A DNA stretch of 64,000 nt from a gamma proteobacterium NOR5-3 (GCA_000158155.1 DS999409.1:62001-126000), one strand, 5' to 3'. Counted from the first letter of the stretch, positions 8,374-18,291 are shown. Program-made: numbers and translations. Notes: generated by a model from the letters alone, not told the origin.

Positions 8374-10602
8374 CTAGGGCAAAAGATAGCGATCAAAATG
8401 CGCGATCATTTTGCCAAATAGATAGCGCGAGTAATGTGGCTCGCGGCTCCAACTGTGCGTAGCCCCGGGTGCGAAGGCAAAATCAAAGTCCTTGCCCTCT
8501 TTGATCAGCAGGTCGGCCAGTGCCGCCGTCGTTTTGAAAGGAACGACCTGATCCTGCATGCCATGAATAATCAATAAGTGATCTTCAAGGTTCGCTGCAT
8601 AGCGTGCCGCGCTATTGAGAAATACCTCGGGATGGGTATCCGGCCGACGCACGATGGCTACATCATCGGTGCCAAAAAAGTGTGGGTCTACCGCAGCCGC
8701 TGCGGCGACGCCTGCGCGAAACAGTCCGGGCTTTTTCAGCAGTGTATAAATCGATAGTGTGCCACCGTAACTGCTTCCCCAGATGCCCATGCGCCCGGTG
8801 TCCATGTAGGGAATGGTTTTTAGATACTCCACGGCGCTGACAATGTCTTCGATATCGTCCCCGGCAAAGTCCACCAGAAACTCCTCACGAAAGTCTCTGC
8901 CGTAGCCGGTGCTACCGCGCATATCAACTTGCACGATGATGTAGCCCTTTTGCACCAGCAGCTGCTGGATACGGTTGTATACACCTCCCCAGCGATTGCG
9001 AACGGTGTTGGAATACATGGGGCCAAAGAGCACCGGGTAGGTTTTTTCGGGATCCAGTGTCGCGGGCTCCAGAATGCGCGCATGCAGGCGGTAGTCATCG
9101 ATAAGGCTGGGAAAGCTGACATAGCGACTGCGCGCCCATTGCTGCTCCTCAAAAGCCTCAAGCGGCGAATGGGTCACGCGCTGAAGATTTTTCCCGGAGG
9201 CGTCTACCGTGTAAATCTCCGCCGGCCGGGTGTCATTGCTGTGCACAAAAGCCACATGACTTGCATCGGGGGAGGGGTAGCCGGTGTTATGACCGGAAAG
9301 CGGCGTGACGCGTTGGGCCGCTTCGACTGTAGCTTTGCTGACAAAAACCTGGCTTTCGGCGGCGGTAGGTGCGTTAGCCGTATAGAAAATGCTGCCCGAA
9401 CCCGCAATCATCGGTGCGCTCAGCACGTCGGCGTTGGGACTACTTAAGAGTCTCGGTGACCGCGTTTTACCCTGTGCAGTGATCAGGTAAAGACCGTAGC
9501 GATCCTCGAGATCACTGAGAAAAACAATGTCCTCACCATTGGGATGCCACTGTGAGGCGAAAGCTGTGTAGATGCGGCTCTTGCGTTGCCTGTGCCAGAC
9601 TTCTTTTAAGCGCTGCCTGCCATCTACCGTATAGAGCCAGCGATCTTCGGCGGTGTCAGACGCCACATCCAGGAGCAACAGACCTTTTGATGACCAGGAG
9701 AACCCAATGATCTGGTTCGCCGAGGTGTTTTTTAAAGGGAGTAGGTCGAGCTTACCCTTAGCCAGATTTATGAGTCCCACAGTACGCGATTCATTTGCAT
9801 CACCCGGATAGCCGCGGCGGACCTCGTTGGGGGCCGTCTCAGGGGAGAGATAGTCGGGGAAGGGGACTTTGCGCATCTGTCGACGGTCCACAAGATGCAC
9901 CGCAATGGTCTGGCTGTCGGGAGACCAGGCATAGGTGGGTCCACCCCAGATTCCGGGGCCAATCTCCCGTTCAGGTCGGTTATAGCGTCCAATCGAAAGT
10001 GCGGACAGGCCGGGGACCCCCACGTCGGTTATTGCCCGGGCCTTTTTGTTGTTCAGATCAAAGATCCAGAGGTCGCCGTCTTTAAGGAATGCCAGTTTTT
10101 GATCATCAGGGGCCAGGCCGATATGGGACACACCCGGGCCAAGGTCCCCCAGGCGCTGGGCCCTGGAATCATCAATATTTAACTGCCAAAGCTCATTGCC
10201 GCGGAGCAGCAGGATGCTCTTGCTGTCGCTCCGCCAGGCAAAATCGCGGGTCGATGAGTACAAGGTAAATTGGGGCGAGGACAGGCGGCGAAGCTCCTTG
10301 CCGCTGGCTGAAGCCAGCCACAGCTCCCTGTCTGGCAGGCCCTTATCGTTCCAGGTAAACGCAAAGCGTTGGCTATCGGGTGCCCATTTTGGCGCCGAAG
10401 GTACGGTGCCAAACAAACTGGGGGATGCAAAGATGTCATCCAGGCTCAGGGCTGTTTGTGCCACCGCCAGGCTCAGGGCTGTTTGTGCCACCGCCGTATT
10501 TGCAGTCGCCAACAGTAAGGCGAGGAAAGCGCCGCATACGCTGGCGGCAGCTGGCGATAGTGGGTTATCCCGCGTCTTTTGGGGGCGCAAAGTGATTGCC
10601 AT
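8374..10602 (-). CDS. S9 family prolyl oligopeptidase-type serine peptidase
   Basis: Exported two-domain serine peptidase with an N-terminal beta-propeller (about 40-480) and a C-terminal alpha/beta hydrolase. The nucleophile is Ser611 in GSSYGG. The acid is the Asp in HGMQDQVVP and the base the His in GATHSW, the order expected for S9. The family cleaves short peptides after proline or releases N-terminal dipeptides or acylated residues. I chose the ATG at 10602 (742 residues) because AGGGA lies upstream and a signal peptide follows; the open frame reaches 10851 but would include the divergent promoter. The signal-peptide region carries a perfect 27-bp duplication. It diverges from the propeller gene at 10709. 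Confidence 0.92.
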   Translation of the reverse strand: MAITLRPQKTRDNPLSPAAASVCGAFLALLLATANTAVAQTALSLAVAQTALSLDDIFASPSLFGTVPSAPKWAPDSQRFAFTWNDKGLPDRELWLASASGKELRRLSSPQFTLYSSTRDFAWRSDSKSILLLRGNELWQLNIDDSRAQRLGDLGPGVSHIGLAPDDQKLAFLKDGDLWIFDLNNKKARAITDVGVPGLSALSIGRYNRPEREIGPGIWGGPTYAWSPDSQTIAVHLVDRRQMRKVPFPDYLSPETAPNEVRRGYPGDANESRTVGLINLAKGKLDLLPLKNTSANQIIGFSWSSKGLLLLDVASDTAEDRWLYTVDGRQRLKEVWHRQRKSRIYTAFASQWHPNGEDIVFLSDLEDRYGLYLITAQGKTRSPRLLSSPNADVLSAPMIAGSGSIFYTANAPTAAESQVFVSKATVEAAQRVTPLSGHNTGYPSPDASHVAFVHSNDTRPAEIYTVDASGKNLQRVTHSPLEAFEEQQWARSRYVSFPSLIDDYRLHARILEPATLDPEKTYPVLFGPMYSNTVRNRWGGVYNRIQQLLVQKGYIIVQVDMRGSTGYGRDFREEFLVDFAGDDIEDIVSAVEYLKTIPYMDTGRMGIWGSSYGGTLSIYTLLKKPGLFRAGVAAAAAVDPHFFGTDDVAIVRRPDTHPEVFLNSAARYAANLEDHLLIIHGMQDQVVPFKTTAALADLLIKEGKDFDFAFAPGATHSWSREPHYSRYLFGKMIAHFDRYLLP
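10441..10494. repeat. Perfect 27-bp tandem duplication inside the S9 signal peptide
   Basis: Two identical 27-bp copies (10441-10467 and 10468-10494) lie in frame in the S9 peptidase gene. They duplicate nine residues, so that AVAQTALSL occurs twice in a row at the end of the signal peptide. Each copy carries an AVA-Q signal-peptidase I site. Confidence 0.95.
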
Positions 10603-10708
10603 GGAGCCTGTTCCCTGAGTGATTAGCCGTTCTTTCAGGACGATTCTGACATATACTTTTCGGCGGGCGTTATCTGCATAACAATTTAATAAGTTTTGAG
10701 GGTTAATC

Positions 10709-13700
10709 ATGAAACCAGCGCTGTTCCTGGCCTGTCTGGCTGTGGTCTTTTTGGGGGCGTCTCCCATTGCACAGAGTGTTGAAGACGAACGCGACTTTTT
10801 TGACGGCATCCAGGCCCGTAACGTCGGGCCGTTTCGTGGAGGACGGGCCACCGTCGCCGTAGGTGTTCGAGAAAACCCGCATGTCTATTACATGGGCACC
10901 ACCGGTGGGGTTTGGAAGACAGACAACGCCGGCGCGAGCTGGTACCCGATATCAGATGAGGATTTCGGGTCATCGGCGGTGGGCGCCATTGCGGTGGCTG
11001 CATCGGATCCCAACGTGGTGGTGGTAGGCATGGGGGAATCGCCATTTCGCAATATCGCTTCATCTCAGGGAGATGGCGTATACAAGTCCACCGACGCCGG
11101 AAAGAACTGGACACATATAGGGTTTGAAAATGTGCGCCAGATCGGCGAGATCCGTATTCACCCCAGAGATCCCGACACTATATGGGTCGCAGCCCAGGGA
11201 AATACCTACGCGCCGGCAGACGATGGCGGTGTATTTAAGACTACGGATGGCGGCAAGACCTGGCGCCGCGTTCTCGAGCCGCTCAATGAGAGCACCGGCG
11301 CTGTCGATCTGGCTATGGACCCGGGCAATCCGCGAATTCTTTTTGCAGCGATGTGGGATAACCAGCGCAGCCCCTGGAAGCTTCGCTCCGGTGGAGAGGG
11401 CAGCGGCATCTGGCGCTCCACCGATGGTGGCGAAAGCTGGGAACGACTGGTCGATGATCTCCCCGAAGGAATGGGCAAGTTAGGCGTCGCCGTGTCTGGC
11501 GCAAAGTCCGGTCGGGTCTGGGCCATTATCGAAGCCGAAGGCGATGAGGGTGGTTTGTATCGTTCTGATGATGGCGGCGACAGTTGGAGTCAGGTCAACA
11601 AGGAGCGGATTCTTCGCGCGCGCTCCTGGTACTACATGCACATCTTCGCTGACCCCAACGATGAGAACACCGTATACGTTCTCAACGCGCCGTTTATGAA
11701 GTCTATTGATGGCGGTAAGACCTTTAATCAGGTAGCGACGCCCCATGGCGACAACCACTACCTCTGGATCAATCCCGACAACTCGGATTGGATGGTTAAC
11801 GCCAACGACGGCGGCGCCAATGTATCCTTTGATGGCGCGGCGAGCTGGTCCCGGCAGGACAACCAACCCACCGCACAGTTCTATCGTGTCAATACCGACA
11901 ATGCCTTTGAGTACCGTATTTACGGTGGTCAGCAGGACAACTCTACCGTTGCGATCAAGAGTCGTTCCCGGGATGGGAGTATTGGTCGCGATGACTGGGA
12001 AGCACACGGTGGCTGCGAAAGCGCCTATGTGGCGATGGATCCCGATGATCCACGCTACACCTATGCAGGCTGCTATCTGGGATTGATTGACGAGTTCGAT
12101 ACGCAGAGTCGCACCAGCCGGGCAATCAAGGCCTATGCCGAAACCGGCCTGGGTCAGCTGGCGAGTGATTCCAAGTACCGCTTCAACTGGAACGCGCCCA
12201 TCCATGTATCCCTGCACGACCCTAAAGTGATCTATCACGGCGCTAATGTCCTTTTAAAGTCGGACAACCGTGGCTTTGATTGGGTAGAGGCCAGTCCCGA
12301 CCTCACGCGTAATGAAGCTGACAAGCAGGGGCAGGGTTCTGGTCCCTACACCAACGAAAACATTGAGCAGTACAACACTATCTTCTCTTTTGCCGAGAGC
12401 CCCCACGATGCCGATACGCTGTGGGTTGGCAGTGACGATGGTCTGCTGCATGTCACCCGGGACGGCGGTGAAAGCTGGAAGGATGTCACGCCCCGCAATG
12501 TTGGCCGCGGTTTGATTAATTCCATTGACGTGTCGCCGCATGATCCGGCGGTGGCCTATGTCGTGGTCATGAAATACAAAGAAGGCGACAATCGGCCTTA
12601 CGTCTACCGCACGGCAAATTATGGGCGCAGTTGGTCATCGATCAGTGATGGACTCCCCGAAGCGCATTTTGCCCGGGTGGTACGCGAAGATCCAAAGCGC
12701 GCCGGCTTGTTGTTTGCGGGTATGGAGCGCGGTCTTTTTGTGTCTTTTAACAGCGGTAAGGATTGGCAGGCGTTTCAGAGCAATCTGCCAGTCGTGCCGA
12801 TTACGGACCTTATGGTGCGACGCAATGATCTGGTGCTCGCGACCCAGGGGCGGGCTTTTTGGGTGATCGATGATATTGCACCCCTGCGTCAGTTTGAGAC
12901 CGCACAGGTATCTGCTGCAGCGCACCTGTATTCGCCGTCTCCCGCTATCCGCCTGACGCCCACTAATGGTCGCGCAGGTGGTGGTGAGAGCGCCGCACCC
13001 AGCGCGCCAGATGGGGCGGTACTGTATTACACCCTGGCCGAAGAGCTCGATCTTGAGGAGCAGTCTTTGACGCTGGAAGTGTTGAACGCTCAGGGTGATG
13101 TTGTTCGCCGTATAGAGACCGATGCCAAGAAAGGTGTGGAAGGTGGGGGCTCTGGATCAGCTCTGGCCCTGCCCGCAGAAAAAGGCCTTAACCGAGTGGT
13201 TTGGGACCTGCGCACAGACTCAACCGCAACCCTGGATTATGACGTGGTTTACGGAGCCCGGGCAGATAAGGCTATCGCAGGCTATAAGTTGGCGCCGGGT
13301 ATTTACACGGTGCGCCTGCAATTGGGTGAGGACAGCTATGAGCAGTCTGTCGACGTCAGCTGGGATCCCGTTAACAACTACGATGATGCCGCGATTAATG
13401 AGCAGCAAGCTTTTGTGGCAGAAGCCTTTGGCATGATCGACGCGATCTATACCCGCGTTGCCAGTTTGCAAAGCATTCAGAAGCAGGCTCAACTGCGCCA
13501 GTCATTGGCCAAAGAGGCGGGAGATGACATCGTGGCGGAAGCCGCGGACTCCCTGTTGTCTGCTTTGGACGAGTGGCAAAAGTCTGTAACGACACCGCAG
13601 CGAGAAACCTTTCAGGATGTACTGAATTTTCATCCGCGTATTGATGCGTTCCTCATTGATGTTTACCAGCAGGCTGATAATGCGGTGCTGGGGCTGACCC

Positions 13701-13840
13701 GGGGCCAACGAGAGCGTCTGGAGGATCTGCGGCCGCAATGGCAGGCGGCTATGACCGCCTGGCAGACGCTGGTGGACGAAGACGTGGCCGCCTTTAATGC
13801 TGTGGCAGGACCTGCTGTAGCGGCCCCCGACTGGGAGTAA
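10709..13840 (+). CDS. Giant Asp-box (BNR/sortilin-like) propeller protein, 1043 aa
   Basis: Exported protein with a signal peptide (1-22) and a large propeller built from Asp-box hairpins. I see about eight, including STDAGKNW, TTDGGKTW, STDGGESW, SDDGGDSW and RDGGESW, between residues 60 and 690. A beta-sandwich-like part (about 780-900, with LNRVVWDLRTD) and an alpha-helical tail (about 910-1040) follow. Databases often call such proteins glycosyl hydrolase or VPS10/sortilin-like, but Asp boxes are structural and no sialidase arginine triad is evident, so I claim no enzyme activity. It diverges from the S9 peptidase and converges on a paralogue at 13927, which suggests a role in protein or peptide handling. 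Function unknown. Confidence 0.9.
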   Translation: MKPALFLACLAVVFLGASPIAQSVEDERDFFDGIQARNVGPFRGGRATVAVGVRENPHVYYMGTTGGVWKTDNAGASWYPISDEDFGSSAVGAIAVAASDPNVVVVGMGESPFRNIASSQGDGVYKSTDAGKNWTHIGFENVRQIGEIRIHPRDPDTIWVAAQGNTYAPADDGGVFKTTDGGKTWRRVLEPLNESTGAVDLAMDPGNPRILFAAMWDNQRSPWKLRSGGEGSGIWRSTDGGESWERLVDDLPEGMGKLGVAVSGAKSGRVWAIIEAEGDEGGLYRSDDGGDSWSQVNKERILRARSWYYMHIFADPNDENTVYVLNAPFMKSIDGGKTFNQVATPHGDNHYLWINPDNSDWMVNANDGGANVSFDGAASWSRQDNQPTAQFYRVNTDNAFEYRIYGGQQDNSTVAIKSRSRDGSIGRDDWEAHGGCESAYVAMDPDDPRYTYAGCYLGLIDEFDTQSRTSRAIKAYAETGLGQLASDSKYRFNWNAPIHVSLHDPKVIYHGANVLLKSDNRGFDWVEASPDLTRNEADKQGQGSGPYTNENIEQYNTIFSFAESPHDADTLWVGSDDGLLHVTRDGGESWKDVTPRNVGRGLINSIDVSPHDPAVAYVVVMKYKEGDNRPYVYRTANYGRSWSSISDGLPEAHFARVVREDPKRAGLLFAGMERGLFVSFNSGKDWQAFQSNLPVVPITDLMVRRNDLVLATQGRAFWVIDDIAPLRQFETAQVSAAAHLYSPSPAIRLTPTNGRAGGGESAAPSAPDGAVLYYTLAEELDLEEQSLTLEVLNAQGDVVRRIETDAKKGVEGGGSGSALALPAEKGLNRVVWDLRTDSTATLDYDVVYGARADKAIAGYKLAPGIYTVRLQLGEDSYEQSVDVSWDPVNNYDDAAINEQQAFVAEAFGMIDAIYTRVASLQSIQKQAQLRQSLAKEAGDDIVAEAADSLLSALDEWQKSVTTPQRETFQDVLNFHPRIDAFLIDVYQQADNAVLGLTRGQRERLEDLRPQWQAAMTAWQTLVDEDVAAFNAVAGPAVAAPDWE

Positions 13841-13877
13841 GGCGTTTCTCCGGGCTTGCTACCAGAGCTTTGAGCAT

Positions 13878-13916
13878 AAAAAAACCGGCAGCGTTTGAGC
13901 GCTGCCGGTTTTTTTT
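13878..13916. terminator. Bidirectional rho-independent terminator
   Basis: Nine-base-pair stem CCGGCAGCG/CGCTGCCGG with loop TTTGAG, preceded by seven A and followed by eight T. It lies between the two convergent propeller genes (stops at 13840 and 13927) and can end transcription from both sides. Confidence 0.93.
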
Positions 13917-13926
13917 ACTTTTCTAG

Positions 13927-16900
13927 TTAGGGATTATGGAGTGATTGGCCCGGCACCCAGGGCGCGTCATTGTCCGCCAATGCTTTTTTGATGTCGGCCA
14001 GTTGGTTCTCACGCAGGGCTGCGACCCGCGCCACGATATCGCCCATCCACTCGTTACCGATACGCAGGTCCTCACGCTGATTAGCCGGGGGCGGCATGCG
14101 CGTGTTCAGGGCGTTGGCAGCGGAGCTAATTCGCCGTGCAGCACTGTGTGACATGGCTTCGCTGAGCCTTTGCCGAGCGGGATTTCCGCGAAGCATTAGC
14201 TTCAGTTCCGCTACCTCTGCTTCGAGTTTGTCGATAGTGATCTGCAGTGACGGAGAGCTCTGTGGTGATGCGTCCACCGCTGCGCGAAGATATCGTGTGT
14301 CTGCCGCGACTTCCTTGAGCGCTGCATCCACAGCGTAGAGCTGCCGCTGGGCATCGCTAACCTCTTGCTGGAAGGCTACGGCGGCCAGGTAGTCGGTTCC
14401 CTCGGGCAGATTTTCCAGCGCCTGGAGTTCAAAGCTTTTTGCGGCTCCCAGTGCCTCCACGGCATCGGGACCGGCACGAAGCAACTGAGCACTGTAGGTG
14501 CCCGGTGCCACAAGCGGGCCCTGAGGTTCGCTCATCCAGGGCGCACGGAAACTGCCGTCGGGAAAGCTGATGGCGTTGGGCGCGTCTGCTCGCATATCCC
14601 AGTTAAGGCGCTGCAGCCCGGCTTTTTTGTCGAGGCTCAGGCGGCGCACGGCATTACCCTGTGCGTCACTTATCTCGATGTAGTAACGCGCTTCGCCCGC
14701 GGAGGCTTCGTCTTTGAGGGTGTCCCAGCCGGGAAAGGGAATGTCTTTGTCGGCTGCTGCAAGATCGCGTTCTCTGTCGCGTCGCGTTTCTGCGGGTGTT
14801 TTCATCACTGCGGGCAGATAGGCCGTGAACAAGGGGCCCATTTCCGGGTTGGCCGTTTTGTAGGCAGTGCTCCCCTGACTCGGAATGCCTCTAGCCTGTC
14901 CCGGTACCGACGGGATGTACCACCAGGCGTCGCGCACGGCGAGCAGCGCACTGCTATCGCCGGACAAAGCCTCGCCCTGCTCGCGAAGGTTTGCGGCCAG
15001 GGTCCTCAAGGGTCGGTAATCATCCAGGATATACACGCCCCGTCCAAAGCTGGCGCCCACCAGATCGTGATCCCGACGCTGCAACTTAAGATCCCGAAAG
15101 GGTACCGTGGGAACCCCGGCACCGAGTTTTTTCCAGTGCTTGCCGCTATCGAGAGTGACATAGAGTCCATTCTCTGCAGCGATGAACAGCAGTCCCGGTT
15201 CAATATGATCCTGTTGCACCGCCCACACAATCACGTCTTCAGGCAGATCACCACTAATGTCCCGCCAGCTTTTGCCGTTGTTGTCCGTGGCAAAAAGCAT
15301 GGGTCGATAATCGCCGGTTTTGTGATTGTCCGCGGCCACAAAGGCTCCGTTTTCGTTGTGCTGGGAAGCTTCTACATCGTTGATAAACGCGCCTTTGGGT
15401 AAAGCCGGTGGGCTGATGTTTTTCCAGCTTTTGCCGCCGTCTGCGCTGCCATGGACCAGACCATCATCGCTGCCGGTCCAGAGACGTCCGGCCTTCAGAG
15501 GGGATTCTGAAATTGCCGTTAATGAGGCATAACCCGACATGGCTCCCAGATCCCACAGGGCGTCGGTGCTGCGTATCCGGCCGTCCACCGGGAGCGTGAA
15601 ACGATTGCTGTCGCTGGTGAGGTCTCCACTGATGGCTGACCAGGCATCGCCACGATCGTCACTTTGCCAGACGCGTTGGGAGCCAAAGTAAATTCGACCC
15701 GGTTCGTGCGGACTGACTTCTATCGGCGAGTCCCAGTTCCAGCGCTCCGGGTCATCGCCGGGAGCAGGCTGGGGGCGGATGCTGGCATTCTCTTTGCTTT
15801 TTGAATGATGGCGAATCAGATTGCCCTTCTGGCTCATTTGATAAAAAACGTCCTCATCAAAGAGGTCAAAGGCCACACCATAGCCATCGGCACCGTAGGG
15901 CACGTACCAGTCCTGGTTGCGGATGCCCTCGATATTGGTGGTCCGCGCCGGTCCATGCAGTGTGCCCAGATCCTGAGCACCGGCCAGTACGTTGTAGTAG
16001 GGCGCGTGGTCGCTCACGGCCACCTTGTAAAACTGGCTGATGGGCAGGTTGGGAAAGTGTCGCCAGCTGGCGCCATCATCAAAGCTTTCGTACAGGCCGC
16101 CATCGGTTCCGGCAAGAAGGTGCGCCGGTGCATGGGGATCAATCCATAGTGCGTGGTTGTCGCTGTGCTTGGCGCGGCCGGTACCCAGAATATCGAAGTT
16201 TGCACCGGCGTCTGCGGTGGCATGCAGGAACACGTCCATCTGATAAACGCGGTCGGCGTCTGTCGGAGAGGCTTCGATCTCCTGGTAATAGTGGGGGCCG
16301 GTTCCGCCCGAGATGTATTCGTTTTTGCGCTCCCAGCTCTCGCCCCGGTCGTGGCTCACAAAGAAACCCTGCTCACCTTCGTTAGCTTCTATGGTCGCGT
16401 AAACGCGATCGGGGTCAGCGGGCGTGACCGCAAGGCCGATTTTTCCGATCTCCAGCTCATTGTTCTTGCTGGGCAGACCGTTGGTCACCTCGCGCCAGGT
16501 TGCACCACTGTCGGTGGATTTCCAAAAGCCCGAGCCCGGGCCGCCGGCGAGGAAGGACCAGACGGTGCGTCGACGCTGATAGGTGGCGGCGTAGACGATG
16601 GAGGGATCACCGGGGTGGAATTCCAGATCCGTAGCGCCGGTTTTATCATCGACGCTCAGTACTGCGCTCCAGGTCTTGCCACCGTCGGTGCTGCGAAATA
16701 CGCCGCGCTCACCGCCGGAGGACCAAAGGGGTCCCTCGGCCGCAACCAGAATATGATCGGAATCCCGCGGGTCTACCAGAATTCGCCCAATGTGCTCGGA
16801 CTTATCCAGTCCCATCGACGTCCAGCTCTTACCACCGTCGAGACTGCGATAGACGCCATCTCCCCAGCCCACGTGACGGCCGCTGACGTTTTCGCCCGTG

Positions 16901-17265
16901 CCGACCCAAATGGTATTGGAGTTCTGGCTGTCGATGGTGATCTCACCGATAGAGTAGGACTTTTGGTCGTCAAAAATCGCTGACCAGGTGATGCCTGCGT
17001 TGCTGGTTTTCCATACTCCGCCGGAACCCACGGCGATGTACCAGGTCGCGGGGGCCTGTGGGTCGACCTCGATATCGGCGATGCGCCCGCCCATCATGGC
17101 AGGCCCAATGGCACGCAGTTCCAGTCCATCTATTACCTGATCTACCGGCGTAACCTCTTCTGCAGCAAAAGCCACCGCAGCGGAACCGATAAGCGAGAGA
17201 GATAAAAATCTGGTGAGTGACCTGGCCCTGAGTAAACGGGAAGTTTGATTTAGAGATGTAGACAT
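13927..17265 (-). CDS. Giant Asp-box (BNR/sortilin-like) propeller protein, 1112 aa
   Basis: Paralogue in architecture of the protein at 10709. It has a signal peptide to about residue 35 (ending AFAA), about ten Asp-box hairpins (for example SLDGGKSW, STDGGKTW, SADGGKSW, TLDSGKHW), a beta-rich part with LQRLNWDMRAD, and a helical tail with NPARQRLSEAM. The start at 17265 is supported by AAGGTGA seven bases upstream; the open frame extends 24 codons further without support. Exported, perhaps periplasmic or surface-bound. The outer-membrane protein gene at 17386 lies 120 bp upstream in the same direction. No catalytic residues are recognised. The convergent paralogue pair beside peptidases suggests a protein-binding role, as inference. 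Confidence 0.9.
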   Translation of the reverse strand: MSTSLNQTSRLLRARSLTRFLSLSLIGSAAVAFAAEEVTPVDQVIDGLELRAIGPAMMGGRIADIEVDPQAPATWYIAVGSGGVWKTSNAGITWSAIFDDQKSYSIGEITIDSQNSNTIWVGTGENVSGRHVGWGDGVYRSLDGGKSWTSMGLDKSEHIGRILVDPRDSDHILVAAEGPLWSSGGERGVFRSTDGGKTWSAVLSVDDKTGATDLEFHPGDPSIVYAATYQRRRTVWSFLAGGPGSGFWKSTDSGATWREVTNGLPSKNNELEIGKIGLAVTPADPDRVYATIEANEGEQGFFVSHDRGESWERKNEYISGGTGPHYYQEIEASPTDADRVYQMDVFLHATADAGANFDILGTGRAKHSDNHALWIDPHAPAHLLAGTDGGLYESFDDGASWRHFPNLPISQFYKVAVSDHAPYYNVLAGAQDLGTLHGPARTTNIEGIRNQDWYVPYGADGYGVAFDLFDEDVFYQMSQKGNLIRHHSKSKENASIRPQPAPGDDPERWNWDSPIEVSPHEPGRIYFGSQRVWQSDDRGDAWSAISGDLTSDSNRFTLPVDGRIRSTDALWDLGAMSGYASLTAISESPLKAGRLWTGSDDGLVHGSADGGKSWKNISPPALPKGAFINDVEASQHNENGAFVAADNHKTGDYRPMLFATDNNGKSWRDISGDLPEDVIVWAVQQDHIEPGLLFIAAENGLYVTLDSGKHWKKLGAGVPTVPFRDLKLQRRDHDLVGASFGRGVYILDDYRPLRTLAANLREQGEALSGDSSALLAVRDAWWYIPSVPGQARGIPSQGSTAYKTANPEMGPLFTAYLPAVMKTPAETRRDRERDLAAADKDIPFPGWDTLKDEASAGEARYYIEISDAQGNAVRRLSLDKKAGLQRLNWDMRADAPNAISFPDGSFRAPWMSEPQGPLVAPGTYSAQLLRAGPDAVEALGAAKSFELQALENLPEGTDYLAAVAFQQEVSDAQRQLYAVDAALKEVAADTRYLRAAVDASPQSSPSLQITIDKLEAEVAELKLMLRGNPARQRLSEAMSHSAARRISSAANALNTRMPPPANQREDLRIGNEWMGDIVARVAALRENQLADIKKALADNDAPWVPGQSLHNP

Positions 17266-17385
17266 AAAACAGTTCACCTTGTTCGAGTTTAAAAGGCGGG
17301 GAGTACTTGATCCTGTGCCGCTCGTTAGTGGGAGCAAAGGCCGAAAAGATTAATCTCAGCTAATCACTGAAAAAACACGGTCTAA

Positions 17386-18144
17386 CTAGAAACTGAATTC
17401 AACCCCGGCTACAGGACCGTAATAGCTAAAGGCGTTGCTTAAATCACCATCAGTAAATTCCGCCTCTTTGTACTGATAGCCAATGAGCGCATGATTCTGT
17501 CGGGATTTGCCAAAAGCGTAGGCAAAGCTTCCGCGCACAACAAAAATACCGTCGGAGTCGCCAAAGGCGTAGTCGGCATAGGTGCGCAGCTGCCAGCGCT
17601 CGGACACAGGCGTCTGATAGCGAAAACCCAGCAGCACATCGTAATAGGCTTTGTCGGAACTCCTCACCGCGGTGGGCCGGTCTGTGTTGACGGCTGTGAA
17701 ACCAAAGTCATTATCGAAGCCGGAGTGGCGCAGGCCACCAAAGACATTGAGTGATGAGCCAACCCCCTGGGGCCAATAGGCAACCGCCGCATCCAGGAAG
17801 ACCTGGGTGCTATCAATATCGATACTCAGCTGATTCCGAGCATCCGTGCTGGAAGTTTTCAGGTAGGTCAGATCGGCAAAGCCGCTCCAGTTTCCCCGGC
17901 CAACCTCGGTTTGCACCATAAATGCAGCATCCAGCGTGTCCACCAGATCTCGAAAGCTGATTGTCTCAGGGCTGATTGTTACATCCCGAAAGCTAAGATC
18001 CAGTTCCGTGGTTGATGCCCACAAATATGGAGTCACCGACCACTGCAAATCATCACTGCCTTGCGCGGCGACTCCCAAGGAAACGCAGAACGAGGACGCC
18101 AAAGTCACAAAGCCCTTGGTGAGGCGATTTCGAGCATTTTGCAT
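17386..18144 (-). CDS. Small outer-membrane beta-barrel-like protein
   Basis: A 252-residue protein with a signal peptide ending near GVAAQ. The mature part consists of alternating polar and aromatic beta strands (VTPYLWAS, WSGFADLTYL, AYYDVLLGFRY, LRTYADYAFG, HALIGYQYKEAEF) and ends in Phe (GVEFSF), the usual terminal signal for outer-membrane insertion. Size and strand number suggest an 8- to 10-strand barrel. It resembles generic outer-membrane beta-barrel proteins whose start reads WSVTPYLWAS, but I do not recognise a named family. The ATG at 18144 is preferred over the open-frame start 14 codons earlier because the signal peptide follows directly. It could be co-transcribed with the propeller gene downstream. 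Confidence 0.75.
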   Translation of the reverse strand: MQNARNRLTKGFVTLASSFCVSLGVAAQGSDDLQWSVTPYLWASTTELDLSFRDVTISPETISFRDLVDTLDAAFMVQTEVGRGNWSGFADLTYLKTSSTDARNQLSIDIDSTQVFLDAAVAYWPQGVGSSLNVFGGLRHSGFDNDFGFTAVNTDRPTAVRSSDKAYYDVLLGFRYQTPVSERWQLRTYADYAFGDSDGIFVVRGSFAYAFGKSRQNHALIGYQYKEAEFTDGDLSNAFSYYGPVAGVEFSF

Positions 18145-18251
18145 AGCTACAATACCTGTGATGCCTGGGAAAGCGGCCTGTGCCACGACGGCGCAGCCGT
18201 TTTCATGTTATGCACCGTAGGATAGCCGCAAGCTTTGCTTGTAATCCAGCG

Positions 18252-18291
18252 GCCTGCTCGCTGATTCAGTCGCTGTCAGCAGCGAGCAGGC
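18252..18291 (-). terminator. 12-bp-stem hairpin across the putA stop codon
   Basis: Perfect inverted repeat GCCTGCTCGCTG/CAGCGAGCAGGC with a 16-nt loop that contains the putA stop. No T-run follows on the minus strand, so it is not a textbook intrinsic terminator. It may end or protect the 3' end of the proline operon transcript. Confidence 0.45.

Noticed and set aside
11480-12238. 252-codon open frame antisense to the first propeller gene
   Set aside because: Repeats of Val, Ile and Gly mirror the Asp-box codons of the sense strand; no start signals.
14365-15402. 345-codon open frame antisense to the second propeller gene
   Set aside because: No motif, no ribosome site, fully inside a well supported gene.
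10709-17265. Calling the two propeller proteins sialidases or glycosyl hydrolases
   Set aside because: Only structural Asp boxes are seen; the arginine triad and Tyr/Glu pair of sialidases are not evident.
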